Shown in pieces: positions 44,921 through 56,269 of a stretch of DNA of 64,000 nucleotides. The position numbers and the translations under genes are program-made. The notes under the pieces are model-generated. The model searched no databases and was not told the origin of the DNA. It saw nothing but the letters and a program-made list of their open reading frames with translations. Position 1 is the first letter of the stretch; every line of letters begins with the position of its first letter. Location of the stretch: positions 30,798,213 to 30,862,212 of the forward strand of contig NC_088202.1 in the NCBI RefSeq assembly GCF_037126465.1. The letters run 5' to 3'. Origin of the DNA: Ornithodoros turicata. Its lineage: Eukaryota > Arthropoda > Arachnida > Ixodida > Argasidae.

Positions 44921-46374
44921 TGCTAAAAACCGCTAACTAAAGGACACGTGGCTTAGGAGAGAAGAGCCCGGGCGAATTGTGTCCCTAAAGCACACGAAAA
45001 ATCATACAACTGTTTCCCTTTTTGTTCTTTTATTCAAGCGCCGTGGACGAACCAAAACCATCTCTCAAGCAAACCTCCTCACCTCGTCAAGCAAGATTTC
45101 ACCTCGAAAATCCCATCCGGTATGTGTGTGTGTGTTTGGGGGATGCTTTGCATGCTAAATCCCGTACTAGTGGAGGTGACGTAAATATTTTGAAAATAGT
45201 TGAAAAGATAATTTGGAAATGTTTATTAGGTGGCCGGCTGGTGCGTGCACTACCCGTCAGACCTGACGCAGAAACAGATAGGCATGGTCAATAAGATCGA
45301 AACCATCGGTTTCGAAAAAAAAAAGGACACCGTTAATGACGCGTGGTACTGAGTAGTGTAGGAACCACAGGTAATCCTTTGAGAATTTCGGAATTTTATC
45401 AGACGATCCCGGTATCATGTCACCGGTTTCCAGGATCAAGAAAAAACCGAGACTGCGCGCAGGCACAGCCTTTGAGTAACCTTGACGTTTCCTGCGTGCG
45501 TCTTCTATGCGCTATGTCTCCACGTCTCAATCAAAACGTTCGTCATAACGTAATGTTTTTCTTGTTTTTAATATGTCACATCGCCCATTTTATGAAAAAA
45601 AAAAAACGCTATGAGGCCTTTTTTGCCTTGATCTCAAATAACAGGCTCGGTTTTATTCACTCATTGATTCATTTCGTACTGGCACCAAGGACGAAACCAA
45701 TTCACTGAACTATCAAAACATGGTAAGCAACAGAATGTGGATACCCCCGCATGCTTAATCTGAAAGGAAAGGTTGGCTTTCGTGGTTTTTTAGTTATTTG
45801 TAGTTACAGAACGAGTCGTTCACGTTTAACGTCGTTTTCGTCGTCCACGTATTTTAACTTTACATGTCCCCCGCCTTATTCACGCTGTGCTGAAGACGAT
45901 GAATGACCTATCGTAGAGGCCCTAAGACTTGTCAGCATCTTGGCGCATCTAGATATCTACCGGAAGTCGTTGTGCCTTGTTTGCACAGCGATGAAGAGCG
46001 GACCACCGAGCGCGGCTGACAAGTGCGGGCGTCTTGAAACGACGGTTTTCGCAATATTTTTCGCCCAGCTATTACCACTGTGGTAACGAATGTATTTTAT
46101 AGTGGAATGAGGTAAATCTCTCATACGCTTTCTGCATCTCAGTTGTCTCGCGACGTAAACACCAAATTATTATCAATTATTTCAATGAAATTTTGGAATT
46201 GAAATGAAATTTGGAAATTTGGAATTGAAAGCTTACTTGTAGTACATGACAAACGTTCCCTACAGGTAGGTGTGGTTGACTGTATATTTTTCCCCAGTGT
46301 GTTTTTCACATTAAGATTTTTACGTGGTTACTGTTACACCCCATATATTTCCGCACCTACTAGAGCGACCGTAA
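44921..46374. other. Unassigned region
   Basis: No gene, terminal repeat or SINE/LINE signature recognised. A (TG)n run lies near 45122. Confidence 0.35.
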
Positions 46375-46585
46375 TCCTACAACCGCCTGTACTGTCTGAG
46401 GCTTTCCCTTGGTTTTCCAGCAGACTTTCCAGAGTACTTCTACTTCCCTATTTCTCTACTAACCACACTAACACCCCAACACTAACACCTCTGTCCCCCT
46501 CTCCTTCCTGCTGTCCCCTCTCAATCTGTCCGTCTTTACGCCACCCACAGCCACAGCTGCTTCGCGGCGCTAACAAGGAATTTAA
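46375..46585 (+). repeat. tRNA-derived SINE, first family (copy 4, degraded)
   Basis: The body is recognisable (CTGTACTGTCTGAGGCTTTC, CTTCCTGCTGTCCCCTCTC, ACGCCACCCACAGCCACAG) but diverged, and the tRNA head is lost. Confidence 0.65.
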
Positions 46586-47900
46586 AAATATGTAGCGACC
46601 GTAAATACATTTCGCAACAAGGGTGTTTGAAGGTTACATCACAAAATTCTGGTATTGAAATAGATACCCCTTTTAACTAATACGAATGTGTTGTATCCAA
46701 AACACAAAATGAAATTAAATAGACATAGGGAAATCGGAATTACAGTTACAGAACGTGCAGAAAAAAATGATTCATAAACCAGTATCCTTTCCAAGAGCTC
46801 TCTCTCTGTTTTTCTGTTCGCCAATTTTTGTTATGAATTCGAAAAATTAGTCGTTTGAGTTAACTGGCTTAGCTTCATTGAGATATGAAGCGCAAATTGT
46901 TTTTCTAACGTGCTCTCTATTCCTTGAAACAATCCTGAACCACATTGTGAAGTATATGGTACACTATTGTGCATTTGCATATTTTGCTTGGGCTTTTTGT
47001 CCCGTGCATTCTTCGTGGGGCGCAGATGCCCCTGCTAAAACGAGAAAAGTGATTCGGGTGAGGTAAGGAAATAACCCAGAAAACAATTGAGGTGAGGCGA
47101 GCAAATTGTTGTAGAAAAAAAAAGCTCAGTGAGGACATTTTCCAGAAAAAAAGATTTATTGAGGCGAAGAGGTGAAATTTTTCGGAAAAAGGAGCGAGGT
47201 GAGATGAGTAATAACCTTTTTGGCGAAAAACGAGGCGAAGGCAAATATCGTAAGAAATATCGTAAGTGCATTTGTGCCCTCTGAGTGTTTCGTTGCATTT
47301 CGGATTTATATCTGCACCTCCTGTTAAAAGCGACACTGCGCCCTAAACTAAAGATTTTGTGTCATGCAAGATTACTTATGCTGCTGAAAATCCACACAAA
47401 ATAATTTCGTTGAATGCGATTCTAGTGACGTTATACATCGCCCTCGGTACATCTGTAACATGCATACAAATACGACAACAACATATCACTGTCAACGTAA
47501 AAAAAAAATCATATGTCGACCAAATTGATTGGCTCGATGTTAATAGGACGTTTCTTCTAGAAACGAAGCATCCCATCAGAAATACTGATCTCTCCAGTTA
47601 TCGACAGGTTTCCTGTTGCTGCGTTTTCGTATCCCACCCGTGATAGAAAATTGCGCGTGGAGAACCCTATCCCTTCACGCGAAACGAAAACCCATCTCCA
47701 CGCCAAGCTTGTCTGTGATTTCACACACGTCATCATCATCATCAACGCACATCGGCTTTCTATTGAAAACCACTCAAAGCGAGATCGTTTTTCAATTTGC
47801 TGTAGCTGGCCTGTGTAGTATTACACTCGTGCCCATACTACAGTATCTTGATGTTTATTATATCGCCATGCAACCTGCACATCTTCTCGATACACAATTT
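46586..47900. other. Unassigned, with purine-rich degenerate repeat
   Basis: 47045-47245 contains loose repeats of GAGGCGA/GAGGTGA with AGAAAA spacers. No gene recognised. Confidence 0.35.
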
Positions 47901-47923
47901 GCAGTAGGACTACCGAAATATGA

Positions 47924-48409
47924 CTATGGTATATCAACATCTGGCTTATACGCGTTAACTTCGGCGACGGGGACTGTAGAAAGTTCGTAGAGAAGGTGTC
48001 CCTCCAGCTCTCCGCAGTCGGGGACATCTCCAAGCGGAGTCTGGGATAGTAGCTTCTCAAGGTGTCTTTTATGCCTGCTCAGGAAGCGATCTTCGCCCTG
48101 GCTCATGATATCACCCACGGAAGGCGCTTCACATTTTTCGGGCGCTATCTTCAACGTCCTATGCGACCCCACGCTGTACTCTGGTAGGCAGGTATGCGTG
48201 GGCACATACTGATAAGGAACGCGGGACATGTCCACAATGGAATAAGGTGAGAACTCTGGTCTTCTCCCGGCACGAGCTGTCCGCGGTGCGGGAGGAGTTG
48301 CCGAATGCACATTATGTCTGGATGAGAAAGCCGGAGTATCGGTATTCTCTCCGGGAGGCGGGGCCTGCGAAGATGGTTGAGTTTTAGCCAGGAGGTTGTT
48401 GGTGAGCAT
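47924..48409 (-). CDS. Hypothetical protein or exon, 161 codons
   Basis: The longest frame in the window outside transposons and glycine-rich genes. Composition is protein-like: PPAPRTARAGRRPEFSPYS, then SVGDIMSQGEDRFLSRHKRH, then LGDVPDCGELEGHLLYEL. A pyrimidine-rich acceptor (AACCATCTTCGCAG) lies inside near 48366, so the true exon may begin with APPPGENTDT. No transmembrane segment, no signal peptide and no family recognised. It could be a host exon or a transposon-encoded piece. Confidence 0.3.
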   Translation of the reverse strand: MLTNNLLAKTQPSSQAPPPGENTDTPAFSSRHNVHSATPPAPRTARAGRRPEFSPYSIVDMSRVPYQYVPTHTCLPEYSVGSHRTLKIAPEKCEAPSVGDIMSQGEDRFLSRHKRHLEKLLSQTPLGDVPDCGELEGHLLYELSTVPVAEVNAYKPDVDIP

Positions 48410-49593
48410 ATGATATCCGTCATACGAGCCATAAGAATGTGTTTCAATGAGCGCTATGTAGAAGCAGCGAGAACGATGCGCCGCCGCTGCGAAAAAAAAT
48501 ATGCCGGGCTTGTAGCCCTAGTATGGTGAGGGCAGCGCGCAAGCGAGACTGAGTCACTGAATCATATGAATCGGTCTGAAACTTTTGACTCAGTTTGAGT
48601 CGTATGAATCACTTGGCCGCAAGCCAAACTCACGAACGCTTGACTGCTGGACCATTCCAGCCGAAACAAGTCAAGCCGAAACAGTGTTAAACGGGAAGGG
48701 TCCATCTAGCTTCCCAAAGAGCATATGGAAGGAGAGTAAATCCGGTGACGTCGTAAGAGCTCAAGAACGAAGCGCGTTTTGGGCCAAGTTTACGATAGAT
48801 TCTTGGCAAGTTACCATTTTCTCAGGAGCCCGAGGTTATTTATGCTCATGAACTACTGTATGGACATTCGCTTCACATAAAAATTTGCAGATGACCTGTG
48901 TTCATTGCTTAACTAAGCAATCGAGAATATCGAGCATTCATAAAAAATTACACTTTTCAGATATTTTCACATACCTGAGGTCATCTAGGAAGTGAAACAA
49001 ATCGTGTCATTTGTAGAACAAGTAGTCTCCTATAACGTATTGAAAATCTACAGGTGTATTTTTCCTTGAACGAGAAAAAAAAAAAATTTCCACCATACTG
49101 CGCTGCAGCTCATTCGTTAGTTACGGTCTTCTAGGAAGTAAAATAAATGTGCCTTTGTGGAAAACACCCTCTCTCATAACATTTTGAAGGTCTACATGTG
49201 CATTTTTTCTGAAGCGAGAAAAAAAATCGTCAGCGCATTCATATCCCATCTGTAGGGTACCATTATCACCCTTTGTAGGAAATTCGTCTTCTACGGTTAG
49301 TTATACCGCGAGTACTCACATCCGCCTCTTCGCAGCAGCTTCGTCGTCGTTTCTGGTTGTCTGACTCATGATTCATGACAATGCTACGGTACACATCATT
49401 CGCCACTTGTTTATTGAACAATGTCCGAGAAACCTACTACTTCCCTGATGGCACGTCGCAATAGAAAAAGAGAAATTACAGTTGCTGCTGTCCCTGCACT
49501 CCTGCTCTACTGGGTGAAGAAAAAGCCTAAGGAGGGAGCATGCGTTGTCGCTCACCGCTGAGCGTCGAAATGCGGGGTAGTTGTTAACAGTAC

Positions 49594-49680
49594 ATAATGG
49601 TAAACGCAAACCAGCCAGGGACAAGGACGAGGAAACGCTTCCTCGTCCTTGTCCCTGACTGCTTTCCCTTTATCATTATC
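49594..49680. repeat. Foldback hairpin 5
   Basis: Arms of about 42 bp centred on GAGGAAACGCTTCCTC: AGGGACAAGGACGAGGAA facing TTCCTCGTCCTTGTCCCT is perfect; outer parts are imperfect. Confidence 0.7.
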
Positions 49681-50151
49681 ACCGCAGAGGCCGTACGGTT
49701 GGATAAGAAATTGCTGAACGTGGAGCACAATTAGACATGCTCCATCCAGGGCACCAGGGGCTACAGTTACTTTGAGCATATATCTCCTGTTCAGGTATAT
49801 GCAGCAAAAACGTCTACTTCTAGTGCACGTACAGCTAACATTTTTTTCCCCTTGTTTCACTTTCTGTTGTGAGAGAAGTGCGCGCGAGACCATAACAAAT
49901 GATCTCCAAAGACTGTTACGTCGTGTTCTGATGTGCTGTGAGTCAACAGCTATGGTCAGCTGGTGCAGTAAGATCCACAGCAAACAGTGAAAGAAAAATG
50001 ATGATAATGGTACCTCACAGAGCGGATGCAAATGCGTTGACGAAGTTTTTTCCCATTTAAGAATAAATACGCCAGCAGATTTTTAATATGTTATTGGAGA
50101 TGGTCTGTTCTTGAAATGGTGTGATTTTTTTTTTTTTTTCACTTCCCAGAC

Positions 50152-50963
50152 CAGAGGTGGGGAAATTACTTTTATTTTGTAATGCATTACATTACTCATT
50201 ACTTTTTGGATATTAGTAATGCATTAGTAATGCCATTATTTTGACGAAGTAATGGCATTACCCTGGTATTACATTTACGTTTTAGGGCATAAGTTTTTCC
50301 CTTCCTTTTTTTGCTATAGGCAATAGCCACACGAGTATCCCCAAATCGGTGCCAATAAATCCCCACAGAAGCGAGTGTGACATGCAAAAACTATACATAA
50401 GGTTTAGTGCAGATGATGCCTTTTCTAGCATTATGAAGCCGGCGGATGAAGCTCAGCCTACACTTCTGTCCTAGCAGAAAAATTACCTCTGACAGCACAA
50501 GTGAAACTAACACGGTACCATACCAAAACAGTGAATCCCTACAGCAATTGTTACGTGTTACCCTCACAGAGGCTATGTCTCTATTTCATTGATTTTCCTT
50601 TAGTCAAAATGCGCAGAGGAGAAAATCGGTGATATCATCATGTAGACACTTGTGACACGCACCGCCAACTGTTGAACTCTTGCAGAACTCCCCAAGGCTG
50701 CGCCTTTCTCTTTCCTTGTTGCCCTGTGCTCATTGTTAAAGGCGGGTTGAAGAAAATTTGGATGTTCCCAATCTTCACGTGGCGCAATGAACATTCAACA
50801 AAAGTAATGAGTAATGCCACCCTGCATTACTCAGTCGAAATGTAATGCATTACAATTACTCATTACTTGCTGCCAAAATGTAATTCATTATCATTACTCA
50901 TTACTCAAAAGTAATGCATTACCGGTAATGCATTACTTTGTAATGTATTGCTCCCCACCTCTG
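50152..50963. mobile_element. hAT-type MITE 2
   Basis: Ends CAGAGGTGGGGA and TCCCCACCTCTG are inverted, flanked by a perfect 8-bp duplication TCCCAGAC (50144-50151, 50964-50971). Subterminal regions are dense in GTAATGCATTAC / ATTACTCATTACT units, the likely transposase-binding repeats. 812 bp, non-coding. Inserted in the larger TTAA element. Confidence 0.88.
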
Positions 50964-51698
50964 TCCCAGACGACTTCACGCATGTGAAAACAATCATAAA
51001 TGACGACGAATTTGTTACGAAGCAGCGACTGTGAGTGGTACGTTGGTAGAACTTGGCAGAACAGCAGAAGGTTGGGTATACGAAGGGTGATAATGGTACC
51101 TTACAAACGGGATGCAAGTGCGCTGACGAATCTTTTTTTCTCGCGTAAGAACAAATACATGTGTAGGTTTTCAAAATGGTAAGGGAGAGGGTATCTTTTC
51201 ATAAAAGAGGGTCACAAAGTTATCACTTTTTACTTCCTAGACGACCTCAACTAACGAATGAGCTGCAGCGAAGTATGGGGAGGGAAAAAAATATTTTTTC
51301 TCGTTTAATGAAAAATACACCTGTAGATTTTGAATATGTTACAGGAGACGATTTGTTCTACAAATAACACGATTTGTTTCACTTCCTATACGACCTAAGG
51401 TGTGTGAAAATACCATCCGAAAAGCGTCCTTTTTTGCGAATTGTGGATATTCACGGTCGCTTAGTTAAACGATGAATATATGAATATAGATCAGCGTCAT
51501 ATTTTTACGTGAAGCTAATCTCCATGCAGTAGTTTATGAGCATAAATAAACTCGGGATTCTGCGAGAATGGTAACTTGCTGAAAATTAATCGTAAACTTG
51601 GCCCAAAAAGCGCTCCGTTCTTAAACTCTCACCACGTCACCAGATTCGTTCTCGTTCCATATGGACTTCGGTGAGGTATATCGACCCTTCCCCTTTAA

Positions 51699-53625
51699 CA
51701 GCAGGCAAAGAAAGCGCAGAAATGTCGTCTGTATGAGTATCAGAAGGACGCGTGGAACGGACAACACTTTTTCATGTTTGGGCCAAGTTGGAGGAAACAA
51801 AATCTTGAGAAGAAAAGTTTAAATCCTACATACACACCCCTAAAGGAACGCATACACTTTTTTTAGCAAAATCTGAGCGGGTCGAGCTACACCACTGATC
51901 TCTATGTATAAAGGCTGGAACGCGCATGGGAGATGGGCTCGTGGGGGAGAGGCGTGCCTTCGGGCCGCCATGTTGGTTTTGCCCTAAAGTGCTGTGTGTG
52001 CCCATAGAAAACAATGGGAGGCAACAGAGATTGTGAGTATTTATTGCGCTGCTAGCATTGATCGTTGTTTGTCATCACACAATTTTGTAAGGTGCCAGAA
52101 TACTGATGTATCCTAACAGTGTTTCACAGGTGTCCTGCCGTTCGATTCTTAATTACGTTATGTTTTGCATTCCCAAACTAGACCATCACTGCAGTGCAGC
52201 GCTGGGGATTGTACTACAGCACGTTTCTCAGCCAATATTTCAATAAGAAACGACTTGAGGTTAACAACAACCATGTATATAATATCCCGTACTGCGTTCT
52301 GAACAAAAATTGTCCATAAAGAACGGTTGCGGAAAAGATATACTCGCATTGCAGAAAGAGATCGTTCTGTAGAATCACAGCCGTTGTTTTAGCCGTGTAT
52401 GCGTTTAGTATGATTTATATCGAGCATCGCCTTAGAAAGAGTCTTTTAGTAAACGACAGCGGTGCTTTGCCTCGCAAATATGGACACACCGAAGCAGCGC
52501 AAATAATTACTTCACGCAATTAGATCACACTCGTTAGGACAGTTAACCAGGTAGTGATGTAAGCTTAATCAATTAAGTTACTTAGAAAGTGGTAACACCT
52601 CCTTGAGACACAGGACTTATCTCTTTTTGAAGTACAGCCCTTCTATGTTTGTTTGCTTCTTCATTTATTTGTTCTGATTATTTGCAGGCGCGGTTGTGCC
52701 AAACTCAATGTCCTTCTCCAGCACTCACATGCTTTTGTTGAATACAACTGCAGCGTGAGAAAAATTGCTTGGGGACGGGGTCCTGCTATCCAGTGCTGAC
52801 TTTGTCATGCTTGTTATGTGGAGCATGTTCCAAAAAATGCAGCTCCACGTATGATCTTCAAATTGCAACAGAACTATTTGGAGCTTGAAACAGTTGTGAT
52901 TTTGTCATTTTGGCCCTGGTGTACCCAGTCTGTGAAACGCAAACAAAAAAGTCTAACACGATATGCTTTTGTAATGAAGATCAGTGATGATGAGTAAAGA
53001 GAATATACGAGTTCAAGTTTATTCAATATTTTATATCATTCATTATATTATTCAACATTTTATGTCAAGTTTATACAACATCAAGTTTATTCAAGATTTA
53101 TTTCTTGCACTTATGCGTTTCAGGGTACAATGAACGTGCAGGGAGGTCGCAAAAGACTACATTTATTGTTTTGTGACCTTGCTACAATGGCAATATATAT
53201 TTTAGGAATGATAATGATTAGGTACGCTGTCTAAATTTGTAGCACTCAATTTTAGGTTGGAATGAGCAATGAATAGCAACTTCCCTCCTGATATTTTCTC
53301 ATATATGCTAAGTGCTAAATTTTATGTAATAAATGCTATAAATTTAACATATGCTAAATTTTAAATGTAATGTGATCGAATATGTGATAATATAATAATA
53401 ATATATAAGAATATAATATGTGATAAATGAATGTGATCAACAGTAAATGTAAACAACATGAGTAGCCAGAGAAGTACATTCTCAATAAATAATTTTCTTC
53501 TTATAGCGTATATGTGCATGCCTATTAACTGAAACAATTATCACAGTTCCCTGACAAGTTTTAATTTCTGAGAGTGTACTGTAGAGGCTGCTTAGATCTA
53601 CAACAGTTCATACAAGGTATTATAT
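51699..53625. other. Unassigned, AT-rich at right
   Basis: No gene recognised. 53020-53420 is AT-rich with short direct repeats (TTTATTCAA/ATTTTATGTAA types). Confidence 0.35.
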
Positions 53626-53690
53626 GTCGAAAAGGGGAAAAAAAAGAGAAACACTGTCAAGGAGCCCGCGATGAGGGAATCACACACGTA

Positions 53691-54032
53691 ACATGAAAAA
53701 CGGTTAGGAGCAACTAAGATTTATTTGAACAAGAACTTTCGTGCAAGAGACTGCACTTCTTCAGGTTACACAACAGTGCGACACAAGTATATATACCAGG
53801 AGAACAGATACAATAAAACAGGTTTCCAGAACTAAGTAAACAACCAGAGAGTAATACAATGCATCACGTGAGCAACCGTCACATAAGAATCAGGAAAGAG
53901 AAAGTGTACGGGTAAATGAGACATTCGGAGAATTGTGGTTCAAAAGATTTGGTGGTGAAAAAACGGGGGCACAGGTGGATGTCTAGCCGCGTACGAGGAG
54001 AACACAGCTTTTGTTGAACTGCGTGGGAAGGT
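53691..54032 (-). repeat. Left inverted terminal repeat of Penelope-like element
   Basis: Reverse complement of 54408-54748. Contains, on its minus strand, CTGAAGA + GTGCA/TGCAC hairpin + GAAA (53737-53764). Confidence 0.8.
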
Positions 54033-54038
54033 CCATGT

Positions 54039-54335
54039 ATGAAATGCAATGTTCAGTACATTGGTGAAACCTCCAACACCATGCGTCAGAGGTTTTACGG
54101 TCATAAATCCGACATTGTCAATAATCGCCCCACTCCCGTTGCTATACATTTTAATCTTCCCGGGCACGACATGGACACACACGTGTCTATTGCAATTCTG
54201 GAATCTGGCTACACCACCGATTGCAAACGCAAAAATCGCGAGTCCTTCTTCATTTCTAAATTTTCTTCTTTAAAACCACGGGGACTAAACGTTCATGGCG
54301 GTCATCTGCAGTTGTTCAACCCATCATCCAGCTAA
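54039..54335 (+). pseudogene. Penelope-like GIY-YIG endonuclease, C-terminal fragment
   Basis: 98 codons: CNVQYIGETSNTMRQRFYGH (GIY-YIG core with the conserved Arg), VAIHFNLPGHDM (conserved His), SIAILESGY (Glu near the active site), RKNRESFFISKFSSL, ending after LKPRGLNVHGG. These match the catalytic order Tyr-Arg-His-Glu of the family. The reverse transcriptase that should precede it is absent; the left repeat begins right before it. In an active element the domain nicks DNA for target-primed reverse transcription. Confidence 0.8.
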
Positions 54336-54407
54336 GCTACTTCATTCACCTTCTGTTCTTAGCATTCTTAGCTCCATTTTCCCTTCAGCTCATAAGGTCA
54401 CCCGGAC

Positions 54408-54748
54408 CTTCCCACGCAGTTCAACAAAAGCTGTGTTCTCCTCGTACGCGGCTAGACATCCACCTGTGCCCCCGTTTTTTCACCACCGAATCTTTTGAAC
54501 CACAATTCTTTGAATGTCTCATTTACCCGTACACTTTCTCTTTCCTGATTCTTATGTGACGGTTGCTCACGTGATGCATTGTATTACTCTCTGGTTGTTT
54601 ATTTAGTTCTGGAAACCTGTTTTATTGTATCTGTTCTCCTGGTATATATACTTGTGTCGCACTTAGTTGTGTAACCTGAAGAAGTGCAGTCTCTTGCACG
54701 AAAGTTCTTGTTCAATTAAATCTTAGCTGCTCCTAACCGTTTTTCATG
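54408..54748 (+). repeat. Right inverted terminal repeat of Penelope-like element
   Basis: Starts GGACCTTCCCACGCAG and ends GTTTTTCATGTT. Contains the ribozyme-like core at 54676-54703 on the plus strand. Confidence 0.8.
54676..54703 (+). ncRNA. Hammerhead-ribozyme-like core (candidate)
   Basis: CTGAAGA (fits CUGANGA), a 5-bp hairpin GTGCA/TGCAC with a 6-base loop, then GAAA. This is the conserved core order of a hammerhead ribozyme, which Penelope-like elements are known to carry in their terminal repeats. Helix III can be drawn weakly (AGTT with AATT) in this copy but not in the left copy, and helix I pairing is not evident. Probably degenerate. Confidence 0.35.
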
Positions 54749-55298
54749 TTAAAGGTATTATATACTGTGAATGCCTTTAAAAATCCCATGTGACACATAT
54801 GCCTTTACTCTCTGGAGGTGCTGTGGTAGTCAAAGTTTGTGGGCATCACGCAGGTTCTGCACCCATTTCTTGAGTATGTCGAGGCAGCAGTGAAGTAACC
54901 TGCATTGATGATGATTATTCCAATTTTTATGGTGCATCGACAACAAGGGAAATAATACATCAGAACATTAGTTTGGGTGCAACCAGTTAAAAATGAATAT
55001 GTTGTTTAATAAATGCATTGGACAAATGTTAAAACATCAGTTTAAAACATGGTTTACAATCCCTGTATCTTCTAAAGATTAAAAACTATTCTAAAAAGAA
55101 TATGGGGAACTCTTCTAAAAATAATTATAATCTCTAATTATTATATTGCTGGGTGAAGGAGCCTAAAGTGTAAGGTGTGTTTCTGATGTGAACATGTAAG
55201 AAAATATGCAAAACTGAGAGAGGCTAACCACAGTGCGTGCACTGAGGTTGTTCCTTCCTGTAAAGTAGAAACCAGTGGATGAGGAACGTGATACTTAC

Positions 55299-55390
55299 CT
55301 GTACACCCAGCCGTATCACACTGCACAGATTATTCACTGGGTAGCCCTCATGACGAAACCTGTATTGAGACACCACTTTTACGTAGGATC
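55299..55390 (-). CDS. Candidate internal exon of an unknown gene
   Basis: 92 bp ending at a consensus donor (GTACAG|GTAAGT). The peptide SYVKVVSQYRFRHEGYPVNN then LCSVIRLGVQ is protein-like. The proposed acceptor (TTTGTGACAAAG) is weak, and its phase does not join directly to the exon at 55816-55884, so an intermediate exon would be required. Family not recognised. Confidence 0.3.
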
Positions 55391-55815
55391 CTTTGTCACA
55401 AATCAAACCAAGGCACAAAACAAAACCAATACATGAAAAAAGGTGACAATCGTGGTCTCATTATGACGTAATACCGAACTTGTGCGTGAATGTAATTCAA
55501 AGAAATGAATGTGGCACTTGCTTCCGCAGAGAACACCCGTGTACCATGCTAGCAATGCATGCAAAAAAGCGCTCGAGTGCTCGCACATACATTGATGACA
55601 ACACTACCTGTGTAGTGTAACGTGTTCTTTCAAGCATATTATGCACTCAAACTGTATTTGCTGCCGGGTAAAATGCAAGTGTGCTCGATTGAACGTCGGA
55701 AGAGCGATCAAGCAACCTGCATCCAGTGCTCGTTTTGGGCAAAAAAACACTTCATAATGGTCAACTAAATATACAGAATGGACGCCTATTTATTCCTCGA
55801 TAAAGAGTGACTCAC

Positions 55816-55884
55816 CTGTATAAATATAGGCCCTGTAACCTTCCCAGTACGGTTGGTACGACCGTAATTGCACGAAGTTGCCAT
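55816..55884 (-). CDS. Candidate first coding exon, minus strand
   Basis: ATG at 55884 followed by 23 codons (MATSCNYGRTNRTGKVTGPI, FIQ) ending exactly at a consensus donor CAG|GTGAGT. It lies at the edge of a GC-rich, CpG-containing stretch (55880-56270) containing AAGATGGCGGCC, a common core-promoter-type motif. The partner exon is uncertain. Function unknown. Confidence 0.4.
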
Positions 55885-55889
55885 GATCG

Positions 55890-56269
55890 CTGCGGCGACT
55901 GTTGTGGGTACAGTAAGATGGCGGCCGATTTCTTCACGCTCGCGCTCCCTATCCGCGATCCAGCCTTTTACAATCGAGATCAGTGAGCTACACCAGAGGA
56001 GTCACAGTAAGCGAGTTTCGCCGCCGCGATAATAGTGTCGCCGCCGTCGCCGCTGAAATTTCCCGCCAAATTCCGGCTATTTACTTTCCATTGGCTCCGG
56101 TCCCCCACGTGACCTTTCTCGATCATGATTGGCTGAGGCTCATTTAACCGGTGGATTCGCCCGCGTTCGTTTCTCCGAGGCGCCGACCCGTCTGACCGTT
56201 GTGTAGCTCGCGTCTACGTATGTGAGCAGGCGGTGATTTCGTTTCGTGCATTTCGAAGATCTTCGAGCC
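55890..56269. promoter_or_regulatory. GC-rich candidate bidirectional promoter
   Basis: About 380 bp rich in CG dinucleotides between two divergent candidate first exons (minus 55884, plus 56270). Contains AAGATGGCGG (YY1-like) and CACGTGACC (E-box-like). Most of the window is AT-rich by contrast. Confidence 0.4.

Larger units (their letters stand above)
48691..51694. mobile_element. 3-kb TTAA-flanked element with long inverted arms
   Basis: TTAA flanks both ends (48687-48690, 51695-51698). The ends ACGGGAAGGGTC and GACCCTTCCCCT are inverted, and the similarity continues inward for about 600 bp (left to about 49275, right from about 51079), for example AAGCGCGTTTTGGGCCAAGT against ACTTGGCCCAAAAAGCGCT. 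Each arm contains a repeated module (TCTACAGGTGTATTTTTCC...CGAGAAAAAAA) two times. The centre holds a hairpin and a hAT MITE. TTAA target and purine-rich ends suggest a Kolobok- or piggyBac-type element. No transposase. Confidence 0.65.
53626..54751 (+). mobile_element. Penelope-like element 2 with inverted terminal repeats
   Basis: A GIY-YIG fragment in the middle is flanked by reverse-complement arms of about 340 bp (53691-54032 and 54408-54748) that appear about 97% identical. A 12-bp direct repeat AAGGTATTATAT flanks the whole insertion (53614-53625, 54752-54763), a plausible target duplication. Terminal repeats that may be inverted, and a C-terminal GIY-YIG domain, are hallmarks of Penelope-like retroelements. 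The reverse transcriptase is missing, so the copy is strongly truncated. Confidence 0.8.
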
